A stretch of DNA of 64,000 bases from Bradyrhizobium embrapense (lineage in GTDB: Bacteria; Pseudomonadota; Alphaproteobacteria; Rhizobiales; Xanthobacteraceae): contig NZ_LFIP02000002.1 in assembly GCF_001189235.2 (NCBI RefSeq), forward strand, positions 1,303,949 to 1,367,948. Reading direction: 5' to 3'. The notes beneath the pieces are model-generated. The model was not told the DNA's origin, ran no database searches, and worked only from the letters and a program-made list of their open reading frames with translations. A program made the position numbers and the translations under genes. Below, piece by piece: positions 25,385 to 34,327 of this stretch. The first letter of the stretch is position 1. Every line of letters begins with the position of its first letter.

Positions 25385-26106
25385 TTACGCCGGGCGCTTG
25401 GCGGTGAGGAAGCGCGTGACCACGCCGCCGAGCGTCGTGTGGTCCAGCGGCCCGGTGAGCGATGCCTTGGCGGCGTCGACGACAGCGTCGGGCGCGAGGC
25501 CGCGGCGCAGGTCGCACAGCGCGTCGGCATAGTCGACGGTGAATTCCGGGTGCGGCTGCGCCGACAGCGTCGTGCCGTTGGCGTAGAGCAGCCCGGCATG
25601 CGGGGTGAAGTCGGACGACATGATGGTGCGCGCGGAGGCGGGCGGCGTGATCACTTGGTCCTGATGCGAGGCGGCCGCTGCGATCGTCTCGCCGTCGAGC
25701 AGCCCGTTGTCCGGCGCGACCTGATAGACATGACGGCCGATGCCCCAACCCTTCTCCGATTTGCGCACGGTGCCGCCGAGCGCCTGCGCGATCAGCTGAT
25801 GGCCGAAGCAGACGCCGACCATCGGAATGCGCTTGTCATGGGCGGTGCGCACGAAGGCTTCGAGCGCGCGATCCAGGCGACGTCGTCATAGACACCCGCT
25901 GCCGATCCCGTGATCAGGATCGCATCCAGTGTGGCGGGATCCGGAAGCGGTTCACCGCTGGCGACGCTCACGACATCGCAGGCAATGGATGGATCGGCGG
26001 TGGCGACCATCCGCTGGAACATCTGCGGATAGCTGCCGTGACGCTCGCGGAATTGCGGACTGACGAGCCCGGTTTCGATGATGGTGATGCGGGGCACGGA
26101 ACGCAT
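25385..26106 (-). pseudogene. Class I glutamine amidotransferase (GMP synthase-like), frameshifted
   Basis: Two overlapping frames make up one glutamine amidotransferase. The first (26106 inward) encodes the N-terminus through DAILITGSAAGVYDDVAWIA and then turns to nonsense. The second, one base out of phase, resumes at ALEAFVRTAHDKRIPMVGV and runs to the end at 25385 with the catalytic Cys in GVCFGHQLIAQALGG, SHQDQV and the AQPHPE His-Glu. A single-base loss in the GC run at about 25863-25873 explains the break. The protein would be about 239 residues, normal for stand-alone members such as those acting on small glutamylated or aminated metabolites. Real pseudogene or sequencing error cannot be separated here. 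Confidence 0.8.
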
Positions 26107-26181
26107 TGGCGGATGGGCAGGATGCCTAAGCGTTTACTCCGAAAGCGCCGGCGGCCACAAGCCGCGCGGCGCGGCCGCCGA

Positions 26182-27120
26182 TCAATTCCGCAACGCCGCG
26201 TCGATCGTGGCGGTGTGCTGCGCCGCCGGTGCCGGCGTTGTCGCGACGATGGCAGACTCGGTGCGGTAGCGCGGCAGCTGGTCCTCGAGCGAATAGCCGA
26301 CGCAGAGCGCGAGGCTCGACCACACCGCCATGCTAAAATACAGCGACATCCAGGCGATCTCCTCGCGCCATTCGGCGATGTCGTGGGTCACGACCCAGCG
26401 GCGGCTGACGTCGCGCAGGCCGTCGAGCGGATGCAGCAGGGTGCCGCCGGCCGCGAGATTGGCGCGCCAGCGATTCAGGTACATCGGCACGTCGACGGTC
26501 ATCAGGAAGGCGAGGAAGGCGGCGATGCCGACGATCGCGACGATGAAGGCCCAGCGCACCGGGCCGTGAAACTCCGGCAGCAGCCGGCATAGCGCGATCC
26601 CGACCAGGAAGAACACCACGGCCCAGATCGAGTTCTCGATGGCGTTGCAGAGATAATGCGTGGTCAGCACGGCGTACCAGGAGAAGCATTCCGCGATCAC
26701 GATCAGCGGCACGATGACCCAGGCGATGGTCACGGTGGTCTCGGCGCCAGTCATGGTGCCGAGCTGATGCAGGATGATCGCCCATTGCGCGGCGAAGCAG
26801 ACCTCGGCGATGGTGGCGACGGTGCGGCCGACCACGACGCTCGATAGCCAGTGATCGAACAGACAAATGCGCTGCACGTCGGCGCGCGGCAGCACCGAGC
26901 GGAACGCGCAGCCGAACACGTAGGCCGCACACAGCAGCATCATCAGGCCGATGCCGGACGTGTTGCTGAAGCTGCCATTGGCCTGCTCATGGAACTGGCG
27001 GTAGAGCGCGAACCACACCGCGATGTTGGCGGCGCTGACGAGGCTCAGGAAGCCCCACCACCGGACCACTGGATTTGACCACGCCAGCGTAACCGGCCGC
27101 GCCCGCCACTCCATGCTCAT
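26182..27120 (-). CDS. Polytopic membrane protein of unknown function
   Basis: A 312-residue inner-membrane protein with about seven hydrophobic segments, for example WWGFLSLVSAANIAVWFALY, GLMMLLCAAYVFGCAF, TVTIAWVIVPLIVIAECFSW, SIWAVVFFLVGIALC and AFIVAIVGIAAFLAFLMTV. Polar residues inside the segments (Glu in VIAECFSWYAV, His-Tyr in THYLCNAIENS) could form a functional site. Starts at 27120 (MSMEW) or 27114. It is preceded by a 420-base gene-free region with repeats. I do not recognise a family, and there is no operon partner; the frameshifted amidotransferase lies 75 bases downstream. Confidence 0.7.
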   Translation of the reverse strand: MSMEWRARPVTLAWSNPVVRWWGFLSLVSAANIAVWFALYRQFHEQANGSFSNTSGIGLMMLLCAAYVFGCAFRSVLPRADVQRICLFDHWLSSVVVGRTVATIAEVCFAAQWAIILHQLGTMTGAETTVTIAWVIVPLIVIAECFSWYAVLTTHYLCNAIENSIWAVVFFLVGIALCRLLPEFHGPVRWAFIVAIVGIAAFLAFLMTVDVPMYLNRWRANLAAGGTLLHPLDGLRDVSRRWVVTHDIAEWREEIAWMSLYFSMAVWSSLALCVGYSLEDQLPRYRTESAIVATTPAPAAQHTATIDAALRN

Positions 27121-27229
27121 TCACCGCTCCGCGTGTAACCGAACTGATATCGAGTTGTAGTAATTCTGTCATAGAAGGTGGCGAATCACGACTAAAAAAT
27201 GCGTGTGGCACGGGATCCGGCGGCTGCGA

Positions 27230-27267
27230 TTGTGACAGCGTTTGTGACAGCGCGGCGTTTGTGACAG
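27230..27267. repeat. Three direct copies of TTGTGACAG
   Basis: Copies start at 27230, 27242 and 27259, spaced 12 and 17 bases, inside the 420-base gene-free region 27121-27541 and about 110-150 bases upstream of the membrane protein start. Iterated 9-mers like this may be protein-binding sites. Confidence 0.5.
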
Positions 27268-27290
27268 GAGCGGCCCACCAAACCTCCTCT

Positions 27291-27394
27291 CGTCATTCCG
27301 GGGCGTGCGAAGCGCGAGCCCGGAATCCATTCGACCGCAACGCGGCGGCCCGATGGATTCCGGGCCTGCGCCTTCGGCGCATCCCGGAATGACG
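27291..27394. repeat. Dispersed palindromic element with nested inverted repeats
   Basis: Outer arms cgtcattccggg (27291-27302) and its complement (27383-27394) enclose inner arms gcccggaatccat (27318-27330) and atggattccgggc (27353-27365). Elements ending in CGTCATTCCGGG are a familiar multi-copy intergenic repeat in Bradyrhizobium. It accounts for a quarter of the gene-free gap between the membrane protein and cytochrome b561 genes. Confidence 0.65.
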
Positions 27395-27541
27395 ACGGGA
27401 GAGACGAACCCTCCGGCCTTCGCGATCGTGATCGAAGTTGACGCTCGCGCCGGTAGGCAGGTTCCGCGCGATCCTCTATGAACGGCCGTCCTTAACGGCC
27501 GAACCCGCGTGGGCTGGCTTCAACGAAGGCACCCCGTGACG

Positions 27542-28096
27542 ATGGAGATGACACCCAGCTACGATCCGCTGCTCCGCCGGATTCACTGGGCAACCGCGGT
27601 GCTGTTCATCGCGGCGATGCTGATCGGGCTCTATTGCGGGCTGCAGCCGGCGGGAACTTCGCCGCGGCGCGAGCTGCTCGAGGTGCACAAGTCGCTCGGC
27701 GTCACCCTGTTCTTCCTGGCGATCCTGCGGCTGATGGTGCGGGCTGCGACCACGGCGCCGCCGGAGCCGGGCTCATACTCGCCGCTGGTCAGGATCGCCG
27801 CACGGCTCAATCACTGGGCGCTCTACGCAATCCTGTTCGTGATGCCGGTGACCGGATACATGTTCTCGTCGGCCGGCGGCTATTCGCTGCGCTATTTCTG
27901 GAGCTTCAGCTGGCCGCGCCTGTTCGCCGACAACAAGGCGGTCGCGGAAGCGGGCGAGCTTGCGCATGGCGTGCTTGCCTACTTCGTTTACGGCGTGGTC
28001 GCGCTGCATGTCGCCGCGACGCTCTGGCATGTCGTCGTCAAGAAGGATGAGACGCTGGCGCGGATGTGGCCGCGCGCGAGCCGCCATCCATCCTGA
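27542..28096 (+). CDS. Cytochrome b561
   Basis: A 184-residue four-helix di-haem b cytochrome of the bacterial b561 family, moving electrons between quinol and periplasmic acceptors. IHWATAVLFIAAMLIGLYCG (helix 1 with a haem His), VHKSLGVTLFFLAILRL, LNHWALYAILFVMPVTGYMF and AHGVLAYFVYGVVALHVAATLWH supply the paired His ligands. ATG 27542 (MEMTPSYDPLLRR) or 27548 are both reasonable starts; the longer frame has no ribosome site. It stands alone, convergent with the lrp gene. Superoxide:quinone oxidase (CybB-like) activity is possible. Confidence 0.88.
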   Translation: MEMTPSYDPLLRRIHWATAVLFIAAMLIGLYCGLQPAGTSPRRELLEVHKSLGVTLFFLAILRLMVRAATTAPPEPGSYSPLVRIAARLNHWALYAILFVMPVTGYMFSSAGGYSLRYFWSFSWPRLFADNKAVAEAGELAHGVLAYFVYGVVALHVAATLWHVVVKKDETLARMWPRASRHPS

Positions 28097-28111
28097 CCGT
28101 CTAGCGCGCGT

Positions 28112-28585
28112 TTAGCCGCGCAGGGCGGTTTCTGGAATGGTGCGGCGGACCACCTCGCGCATCGCAAAGCTGGAATGGATGCGGGCGACGCCCGGCATCC
28201 GCGACAGATGCTGCTTGTGGATGCGCTCGAAGTCGGCGATGTCGCGGGCGATCACCTGCAGATGATAATCGTCGCTGCCCGACATCAGATGGCACGACAC
28301 GACGTCGGGGCAGCGCGCGACCGCGGCCTCGAAGGCTGCGAGATAATCCTCGCTCTGCTTCTCCAGCGTGATGGTGACGACGACGGTCGTCACGAGGCCA
28401 AGCGCCGTCGGTTCGAGGTCGACCCGGTAGCCCCGGATCACGCCGATCTCCTCGAGATGACGGATGCGCCGCGCACAGGCGGTCGGCGACAGCCCGACCT
28501 TCTCGGCAAGCTCAATCTGGCTCGCGCGAGCGTCGGCGACGAGCTCGGCAAGGATCCTGAGATCGATACGATCGAAACCGTCCAC
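28112..28585 (-). CDS. Lrp/AsnC-family transcriptional regulator
   Basis: A 157-residue regulator. HTH ASQIELAEKVGLSPTACARR (about residues 20-40) and RHLEEIGVIRGY, then a RAM/ligand domain with VVTITLEKQSEDYLAAFEAA and GSDDYHLQVIARD. The first ATG in frame would give 201 residues. I prefer GTG 28585 (VDGFDRIDLRIL) because GAAGGAA stands six bases upstream and it gives the family's normal length. It is divergent from alanine dehydrogenase, the classic arrangement in which an Lrp-type activator (AldR/BkdR-like) responds to alanine or other amino acids and controls ald. Confidence 0.88.
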   Translation of the reverse strand: MDGFDRIDLRILAELVADARASQIELAEKVGLSPTACARRIRHLEEIGVIRGYRVDLEPTALGLVTTVVVTITLEKQSEDYLAAFEAAVARCPDVVSCHLMSGSDDYHLQVIARDIADFERIHKQHLSRMPGVARIHSSFAMREVVRRTIPETALRG

Positions 28586-28728
28586 GCAGTTTTCCTTCGA
28601 GGGCTGTGTCGGAAACGAAGGATATGAGCGTATCCGCATGTGCACAAGCCGGAATTCGCTGAGAAACGCCATGTGACGGGGAATAGCCTTGCGCGTAACG
28701 GGAAACGAATCCTTCAAGGAGCGGGACC

Positions 28729-29844
28729 ATGCGCATCGGTGTGCCCAAGGAAATCAAGGTCGAGGAATATCGGGTCGGGCTGACGCCTGCCTCGGTGCGG
28801 GAATATGTGGCGCATGGCCACGAAGTCGTGGTCCAGCGCGGGGCCGGTGACGGCATCGGTGCCGGCGATGACGTCTACACCCAGGCCGGAGCACGGATAG
28901 CCGATACCGCCGAAGAGGTGTTCTCGGTTGCCGAGATGGTCGTGAAGGTGAAGGAGCCGCAGCCATCCGAATGGAGCAGGCTACGCGAGGGCCAGATCCT
29001 CTTCACCTATCTGCATCTTGCGCCCGACGTGCCGCAGACCACGGGGCTGATTGCCTCCGGCTGTACCGCGGTCGCCTATGAGACCGTGACCGATGCGCAT
29101 GGCGGGCTGCCGCTGCTCGCGCCGATGAGCGAAGTCGCCGGCCGGCTTGCGATCGAGGCCGCTGGCGCCGCCTTGCGTAAGTCCGCCGACGGCATGGGCA
29201 AGCTGCTCGGCGGCGTGCCGGGCGTTCCGCCGGCGCGCGTTGCGATCATCGGTGGCGGCGTGGTCGGTACCCACGCGGCGCGAATGGCGGCAGGGCTCGG
29301 CAGCGACGTCACCATCCTCGACCGCTCATTGCCGCGGCTCCGCGCGCTCGACGACCTCTTCCTCGGACGCGTCCGCACCCGTTACGCGACGCTGGAAGCC
29401 ATCGAGCAGGAGGTTTTCGCCGCTGACGTTGTGATCGGCGCGGTGCTGGTGCCCGGCGCCAGCGCGCCGAAACTTGTCTCGCGCGCACAGCTCGGAGGCA
29501 TGAAGCGCCGCGCGGTGCTGGTCGATGTCGCGATCGACCAGGGCGGCTGCTTCGAGACCTCGAAGGCGACCACGCACCAGGCGCCGACCTATCTGGTCGA
29601 TGATATCGTGCATTATTGCGTTGCCAACATGCCGGGCGCGGTGCCGGTCACCTCGAGCCACGCGCTCAACCACGCCACGTTGCCGTTCGGCCTGGCGCTG
29701 GCCTCGAAGGGACTGCGCGCGCTGGTCGAGGATCCGCATCTGCGCGCCGGCCTCAACGTCCATCGCGGCCGCATCACCAACCGCGCCGTTGCCGAGAGCC
29801 AGCATCTGTCGGCCGTGATGCCGGAGGAAGCGCTGGCGTCGTGA
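28729..29844 (+). CDS. ald: Alanine dehydrogenase
   Basis: A 371-residue NAD-dependent enzyme that interconverts L-alanine with pyruvate and ammonium in the cytosol. The N-terminus [20 protein letters not shown] is diagnostic; the active-site His is in [13 protein letters not shown], the Rossmann motif is [19 protein letters not shown], and [16 protein letters not shown] and [20 protein letters not shown] complete the family pattern. AAGGAG is at good spacing before ATG. Divergent from an Lrp-type regulator with a 143-base shared promoter region. In bradyrhizobia this enzyme serves alanine catabolism and, in bacteroids, alanine synthesis. Confidence 0.95.
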   Translation: MRIGVPKEIKVEEYRVGLTPASVREYVAHGHEVVVQRGAGDGIGAGDDVYTQAGARIADTAEEVFSVAEMVVKVKEPQPSEWSRLREGQILFTYLHLAPDVPQTTGLIASGCTAVAYETVTDAHGGLPLLAPMSEVAGRLAIEAAGAALRKSADGMGKLLGGVPGVPPARVAIIGGGVVGTHAARMAAGLGSDVTILDRSLPRLRALDDLFLGRVRTRYATLEAIEQEVFAADVVIGAVLVPGASAPKLVSRAQLGGMKRRAVLVDVAIDQGGCFETSKATTHQAPTYLVDDIVHYCVANMPGAVPVTSSHALNHATLPFGLALASKGLRALVEDPHLRAGLNVHRGRITNRAVAESQHLSAVMPEEALAS

Positions 29845-29880
29845 GGCTTGGCTCACGCTGCGGATACTGAGGCTAGATTC

Positions 29881-29916
29881 GTAGCCCGGATTTCGCTTTC
29901 GCTCCATCCGGGCTAC
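29881..29916. terminator. Stem-loop after ald (repeat-like)
   Basis: An 11-base perfect stem, gtagcccggat (29881-29891) and atccgggctac (29906-29916), lies 36 bases past the ald stop. There is no T-run. The sequence is also of a type dispersed through Bradyrhizobium intergenic space, so it may be a REP element acting as terminator. Confidence 0.5.
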
Positions 29917-30075
29917 GGCGTTGTCAAGCTGCACCAGCGCAGCCCTCCCTCCATCTCATGCTCCTCACTCGGCTCTGGCCGGGCGGTCGACTGCGTGATT
30001 TGATGCGCAACGTAAGCCGCGCGAAGCGGCGATCAGCGCCGCCGCTGGCCTCAAGAAGCCGAAGGGAGGACCGTC

Positions 30076-31485
30076 TTGGAAAAGACCGGTCGTACGATGC
30101 TGGCCAAGATCTGGGATCAGCATGTCATTGCTCGCCTGAGCGAGGACACTGACCTGCTTCACATCGACCGCCATCTGCTGCACGATCTCGGCGGCTCGCG
30201 CGGGCTGCTTGATCTCAAGAGCCGCGGTCTCAAGGTTCACAATCCCGAGCTGACCTTTGCGACGCCGGATCACGCGCTGTCGACGGCGCCCGGCCGCGCC
30301 GGGACCAGCAAGATCGGCATGGAATTGCTGGCCGCGCTGCGGGTCGAGACGGCGGCGAGCGGCATCACGCTGTTCGATGTCGACCAGCCCGGCCAGGGCA
30401 TCGTTCACGTCATCGGGCCGGAGCTCGGCCTGAGCCTGCCGGGCGCGACGATCGTCTGCGGCGACAGCCACACCTGCACCCATGGCGGCTTGGGGGCGCT
30501 CGCCTTCGGCATCGGATCGAGCGAGCTCACGCACGTGCTGGCGACGCAGGCGCTGATCCAGAAGCGCCCGAAGACGCTGCGCGCGCGGTTCGAGGGCAAG
30601 CTGCCGCTCGGCGTCACCGCCAAGGACATGATCCTGGCGCTGATCGGGCAGATCGGCGCCGCCGGCGGCACCGGCTACGCGGTCGAATATGCCGGCAGTG
30701 CGATCCGCGAGCTGCCGATCGAGGGCCGGCTGACGATCTGCAACCTCTCGATCGAGCTCGGCGCCAAGATGGGCATGGTCGCGCCGGACGAGAAGACTTT
30801 CGAATTCCTGCGCGGCCGTCCCTATGCGCCGCAAGGCGAGATGTGGGATCTCGCGGTCAAGGCTTGGCGCGAATTGCCGAGCGATCCCGACGCGGTGTTC
30901 GACCGCGAGGTCGTGATCGACGTTGAAAAGATCATCCCGCAGGTGACCTGGGGCATCAGCCCCGAGCACGTCGTCGGCGTCGACGGCGTCATTCCCGATC
31001 CCAAGGCGGTCGATGATCCCGCACGGCGCGCTGCGATCGAGACTGCACTCGAGTATATGGGCCTGCAAGGCGGCGCGCCGATCGCCGGTACGCCGGTCGA
31101 CTGGGTGTTCATCGGCTCTTGCACCAACAGCCGGCTGAGCGATCTCCGCGCCGCGGCCGAGGTCGCGCGCGGCCGCAAGGTCGCCGCCGGGGTCCGCGCC
31201 TGGGTGGTGCCGGGCTCGGAGAACGTCAAGCGCGAGGCGGTGGCCGAAGGGCTCGACAAGATCTTCATCGAGGCCGGCTTCGAGTGGCGCGAGCCGGGTT
31301 GCTCGATGTGCCTGGCCGCCAATGGCGAGGTGGTGGCGCCCGGGCAGCGCTCGGTCTCGACCTCGAACCGCAACTTCGTCGGCCGGCAGGGGCCGCGCGC
31401 GCGGACCCATCTGGCGAGTCCCGCGAGCGCCGCGGCCTCGGCCATTGCCGGTGCGATCGCCGATGTCAGGATGATGGGGCGCTAG
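30076..31485 (+). CDS. leuC: Aconitase-family dehydratase large subunit, LeuC paralogue
   Basis: A 469-residue [4Fe-4S] hydro-lyase subunit. Cluster cysteines C349 (FIGSCTNSR) and C409/C412 (PGCSMC) are in place, as are CGDSHTCTHGG and TFATPDH. The substrate-side loop normally reading HEVTSPQAF in LeuC is HDLGGSRGL (36-44), so the substrate may not be isopropylmalate. The start is TTG 30076, with GGGAGGA five bases upstream; ATG 30097 lacks such a site. First of six same-strand genes with 4-base overlaps or near-contiguous junctions: large subunit, small subunit, LeuB-like dehydrogenase, then an ABC importer. A catabolic hydroxy-acid isomerase is inferred from this context. Confidence 0.85.
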   Translation: MEKTGRTMLAKIWDQHVIARLSEDTDLLHIDRHLLHDLGGSRGLLDLKSRGLKVHNPELTFATPDHALSTAPGRAGTSKIGMELLAALRVETAASGITLFDVDQPGQGIVHVIGPELGLSLPGATIVCGDSHTCTHGGLGALAFGIGSSELTHVLATQALIQKRPKTLRARFEGKLPLGVTAKDMILALIGQIGAAGGTGYAVEYAGSAIRELPIEGRLTICNLSIELGAKMGMVAPDEKTFEFLRGRPYAPQGEMWDLAVKAWRELPSDPDAVFDREVVIDVEKIIPQVTWGISPEHVVGVDGVIPDPKAVDDPARRAAIETALEYMGLQGGAPIAGTPVDWVFIGSCTNSRLSDLRAAAEVARGRKVAAGVRAWVVPGSENVKREAVAEGLDKIFIEAGFEWREPGCSMCLAANGEVVAPGQRSVSTSNRNFVGRQGPRARTHLASPASAAASAIAGAIADVRMMGR

Positions 31486-31488
31486 ACG

Positions 31489-32139
31489 ATGCCAAAGCCG
31501 TTCGACAAGCTCACCGCCACCGCCGCGCCGATCATGCGCGCCAATATCGATACCGACGTGATCATCCGGATCGAACGCCTGGTCGGCAACGGGGTCCGCG
31601 GCACGCTCGGCAAATGGGCGTTCGGCTCGCTGCGCTATCTGGCCGACGGCTCGGAGAATCCGGATTTCATCCTCAACCGCGAGCCGTATCGGGAGGCGGA
31701 GATTTTGGTGACAGGCCCGAATTTCGGCTGCGGCTCGTCGCGGGAGGGCGCGGTGTGGTCGCTGCAGGAGCGCGGCATCCGCGCCATCATCGGCTCCGGC
31801 TTCGGCGACATCTTCTTCGCCAACTGCTTCCAGAACGGCATCCTGCCCGTCATCGTCGACAAGGCGGTGGTCGATCAGCTCGCCGCCGACATCGAGGCGA
31901 CGCAGGGCGCCGGCAAAGTCTCGATCGACCTCGAGGCCCAGACCATCGTCTCGCCATCAGGCGCGCGGCATGCGTTCGAGATCGATCCGCGGCGACGCGA
32001 GGGGCTGTTGAAGGGGCTCGACGAGGTCGCGCTGACATTGCAGCGCGACCTCGAGATCCACGCCTTCCAGGATGCCGACCGCACCGCGCGGCCCTGGATT
32101 CATTTTCAGAAAACGCCCGCTTCAAGGACATCGGCATGA
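31489..32139 (+). CDS. leuD: Aconitase-family dehydratase small subunit, LeuD paralogue
   Basis: A 216-residue swivel subunit that completes the hydro-lyase with the preceding large subunit. NIDTDVIIRIERL at the start and GPNFGCGSSREGAVW in the middle define it; standard LeuD has REHAPWAL where this has REGAVWSL, and GSGFGDIFFANCFQNGILPV replaces the usual FADIF...NGLLP. It is about 15 residues longer than typical LeuD. It begins three bases after the leuC stop and its TGA overlaps the ATG of the dehydrogenase gene (ATGA). The divergent loop agrees with an altered substrate for the pair. Confidence 0.85.
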   Translation: MPKPFDKLTATAAPIMRANIDTDVIIRIERLVGNGVRGTLGKWAFGSLRYLADGSENPDFILNREPYREAEILVTGPNFGCGSSREGAVWSLQERGIRAIIGSGFGDIFFANCFQNGILPVIVDKAVVDQLAADIEATQGAGKVSIDLEAQTIVSPSGARHAFEIDPRRREGLLKGLDEVALTLQRDLEIHAFQDADRTARPWIHFQKTPASRTSA

Positions 32140-33269
32140 GCACGCAATCCAACATGATCAAGGTCGCCGTCGTCGGCGGCGAGGGCATCGGCCCCGAGGT
32201 CACCGCGCAGTCGCGCCGCGTGCTCGAGTGGTTCGCAGCCAAACGCAACGTGCCGATGACGTTGCGCGAGGCGCAGTACGGTCTGATCCCGTATCTGGCG
32301 ACCGGCAAGGTGCTGCCCGAGGACACCGCGGAGGCGATGGACGAGGCCGACGCCATCCTGTGGGGTGCAACGGGGGGTCCGGAAACGACCGAAGTGCCGG
32401 CCGCCGCGCGCAAGGCCGGCAGCCTCCTGGGGTTGCGCAGCAAATACGATCTCTACGCCAATCTGCGTCCGATCGTGGCGAGCCCGGCACTGTCGGCGTC
32501 GGCGCCGCTCAAGCCCGAGGTGCTCGACGGCGTCGATTTCGTCATTATCCGCGAATTGACCAGCGGCATCTATTTCGGCGAGCCGCGCGGCATCGAGACA
32601 TTGCCTGACGGTCAGCGCCGCGGCTTCAACACCGAGCAATACACCACGAACCAGATCCGCCGCGTGGCGCGCTCGGCGTTCGAATTGGCACGGACCCGCC
32701 GCAACAAGGTCTGTTCGGTCGACAAGGCCAATGTGCTGGAGACCAGCGTGGTTTGGCGCGAGGACGTGATCAGGTTGCACAAGGAGGAGTTCTCCGACGT
32801 CGAGCTGACCCATCTCTATGTCGACAACGCCGCGATGCAGATCGTGCGCGAGCCGCGGCAGTTCGACGTCATGGTGACCGGAAACATCTTCGGCGACATC
32901 CTGTCGGACTGCGCGGCGATGGCTTCGGGCTCGCTCGGCATGCTGCCGTCGGCCTCGCTCGGCCCGGTCGATCGCTTCGGCCGGCGCAAGGCGCTGTATG
33001 AGCCGGTGCATGGCAGCGCGCCCGATATCGCGGGCAAGGGCATCGCCAATCCGCTCGGTTCGATCCTCAGCGTCGCGATGCTGCTGCGCCTGACCTTGAA
33101 CCGGCCCGAGGATGCCGAGCTGCTGGAGCGGGCGGTGCAGACCGCGCTCGCCTCCGGCGCACGCACCGCCGATATCGCCGAGGCGGGGGCGAAAAAGCTC
33201 TCGACCGTGCAGATGGGCGATGCTGTACTCAGCGCGCTGGACAAGATCTCGGCCAGGGAGCACGCTTGA
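32136..33269 (+). CDS. leuB: Beta-decarboxylating dehydrogenase, LeuB-like (3-isopropylmalate dehydrogenase family)
   Basis: A 377-residue NAD-dependent oxidative decarboxylase of 2-hydroxy-3-substituted dicarboxylates. GGEGIGPEV, the LLGLRSKYDLYANLRP substrate loop, RELTSGIYFGEPRG, SVDKANVLETSVVWR with the catalytic Lys, TGNIFGDILSD with metal Asp, and EPVHGSAPDIAGKGIANPLG are all present, so it is probably active. ATG 32136 overlaps the leuD stop by ATGA. Its TGA overlaps the next gene's ATG (TGATG). Coupled with the LeuCD-like pair it would isomerise and then decarboxylate a malate-type acid. Tartrate or other malate-homologue specificity cannot be excluded. Confidence 0.87.
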   Translation: MSTQSNMIKVAVVGGEGIGPEVTAQSRRVLEWFAAKRNVPMTLREAQYGLIPYLATGKVLPEDTAEAMDEADAILWGATGGPETTEVPAAARKAGSLLGLRSKYDLYANLRPIVASPALSASAPLKPEVLDGVDFVIIRELTSGIYFGEPRGIETLPDGQRRGFNTEQYTTNQIRRVARSAFELARTRRNKVCSVDKANVLETSVVWREDVIRLHKEEFSDVELTHLYVDNAAMQIVREPRQFDVMVTGNIFGDILSDCAAMASGSLGMLPSASLGPVDRFGRRKALYEPVHGSAPDIAGKGIANPLGSILSVAMLLRLTLNRPEDAELLERAVQTALASGARTADIAEAGAKKLSTVQMGDAVLSALDKISAREHA

Positions 33270-34327
33270 TGGCCCGCCCCTCCATGCCCCATCTGTCGAG
33301 GCGATCGGTGCTGACGGTGATCGCCGGCGGTGCGGCGCTGGCGAGCGGGCGGGCATGGGCGCAGGCGGCCACCGGCCGCGTAGTCTATCCGGTCGCGGTG
33401 CCGGTCTATCAGACGCAATTCGTTGCCGACCGGATCGGCTATTTCAAGGACGCCGGGCTCGACTGCAAGCTGGTGCAGGGCGGCAGCGGGGTAAAGACCC
33501 GCGAGATCATCGCCTCGTCGCAGGGCGATATCGGGATCGGCGACGTCACCCATCCGATGCAATTGACCAATCACGGCCGCGCCGCGCGCGTGCTGCTGCC
33601 GGTCGACACACGGTCGAACTCGGTGATGTTCATCCTGCGCAAGGATTTGAAGGACCAGGGCATCAGCACGCTGGAGGCTTTCACGCAATGGAAGCGGCCA
33701 GATGGCCGCAAGCCGATCGTCTCGGTCTCCTCGCTCGGCGGCACCAACCATGTCTGGGCGTCCTACTACATGGAAACCATGGGGCTCGACGACAAGGTGA
33801 CCTGGATCGGCACCGGCAATGTCGACACCATGCTGGGATCGCTGAAGTCGAAGCAGGTCGACATCCTCGTCAGTTCGCTGTCGTTGCTCAACGAGGCGCA
33901 GCAGCAGGGCTGGGGCGAATTGCTGTTCGACGGCACCGAGGAAGCGATCTGGAACGAGCATATCGGCGGCAAGGTGCCGGTGACCGCGCATTTCACGCTG
34001 CAGGCGACCATCGACAAGGACCCCGCCAAGATGCAGGCCTATGTCACCGCGCTGTGGCGCGCCTCGCAATGGATCAAGGCCCACAAGCCGGCGGAGATCT
34101 ACGACGCCATCGAGCCCTATGTCGGCAGCACCTCGCGCGACGCCAACCTGCTCGAGATATCCGCGATCCAGAAGGTCGCGGACTATGAGGGTACGGTCGA
34201 TGCGGCGAGCTTCGCGCGCGGCGAGAAGGTCTGGTTCCGCGAGATGACCGGCATCAAGCCGCTCAAGATCGCCGACGTGATCAACCCAAGCTTCATCGAC
34301 GCGGCGCGAAAGGCCTATCCGGGTTGA
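33269..34327 (+). CDS. NitT/TauT-type ABC transporter substrate-binding protein
   Basis: A 352-residue periplasmic binding protein of the NMT1/SsuA-like class. The N-terminus carries a twin-arginine-like signal, LSRRSVLTVIAGGAALASG, ending AWAQA. The mature domain opens with VVYPVAVPVYQTQFVADRIG, then GYFKDAGLDCKLVQGGSG and GDIGIGDVTHP, the standard strand-helix pattern. ATG 33269 shares its A with the upstream stop (TGATG); a TTG one codon earlier is possible. It delivers the ligand to the ATPase and permease encoded next. Fusion into the leuCDB-like operon implies the ligand feeds those enzymes. Confidence 0.88.
   Translation: MARPSMPHLSRRSVLTVIAGGAALASGRAWAQAATGRVVYPVAVPVYQTQFVADRIGYFKDAGLDCKLVQGGSGVKTREIIASSQGDIGIGDVTHPMQLTNHGRAARVLLPVDTRSNSVMFILRKDLKDQGISTLEAFTQWKRPDGRKPIVSVSSLGGTNHVWASYYMETMGLDDKVTWIGTGNVDTMLGSLKSKQVDILVSSLSLLNEAQQQGWGELLFDGTEEAIWNEHIGGKVPVTAHFTLQATIDKDPAKMQAYVTALWRASQWIKAHKPAEIYDAIEPYVGSTSRDANLLEISAIQKVADYEGTVDAASFARGEKVWFREMTGIKPLKIADVINPSFIDAARKAYPG

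Noticed and set aside
31119..33269. 716-codon reading that would fuse leuC/leuD territory to leuB
   Set aside because: Its first half is out of frame with leuC and leuD. The LeuB homology starts exactly at ATG 32136, which overlaps the leuD stop.
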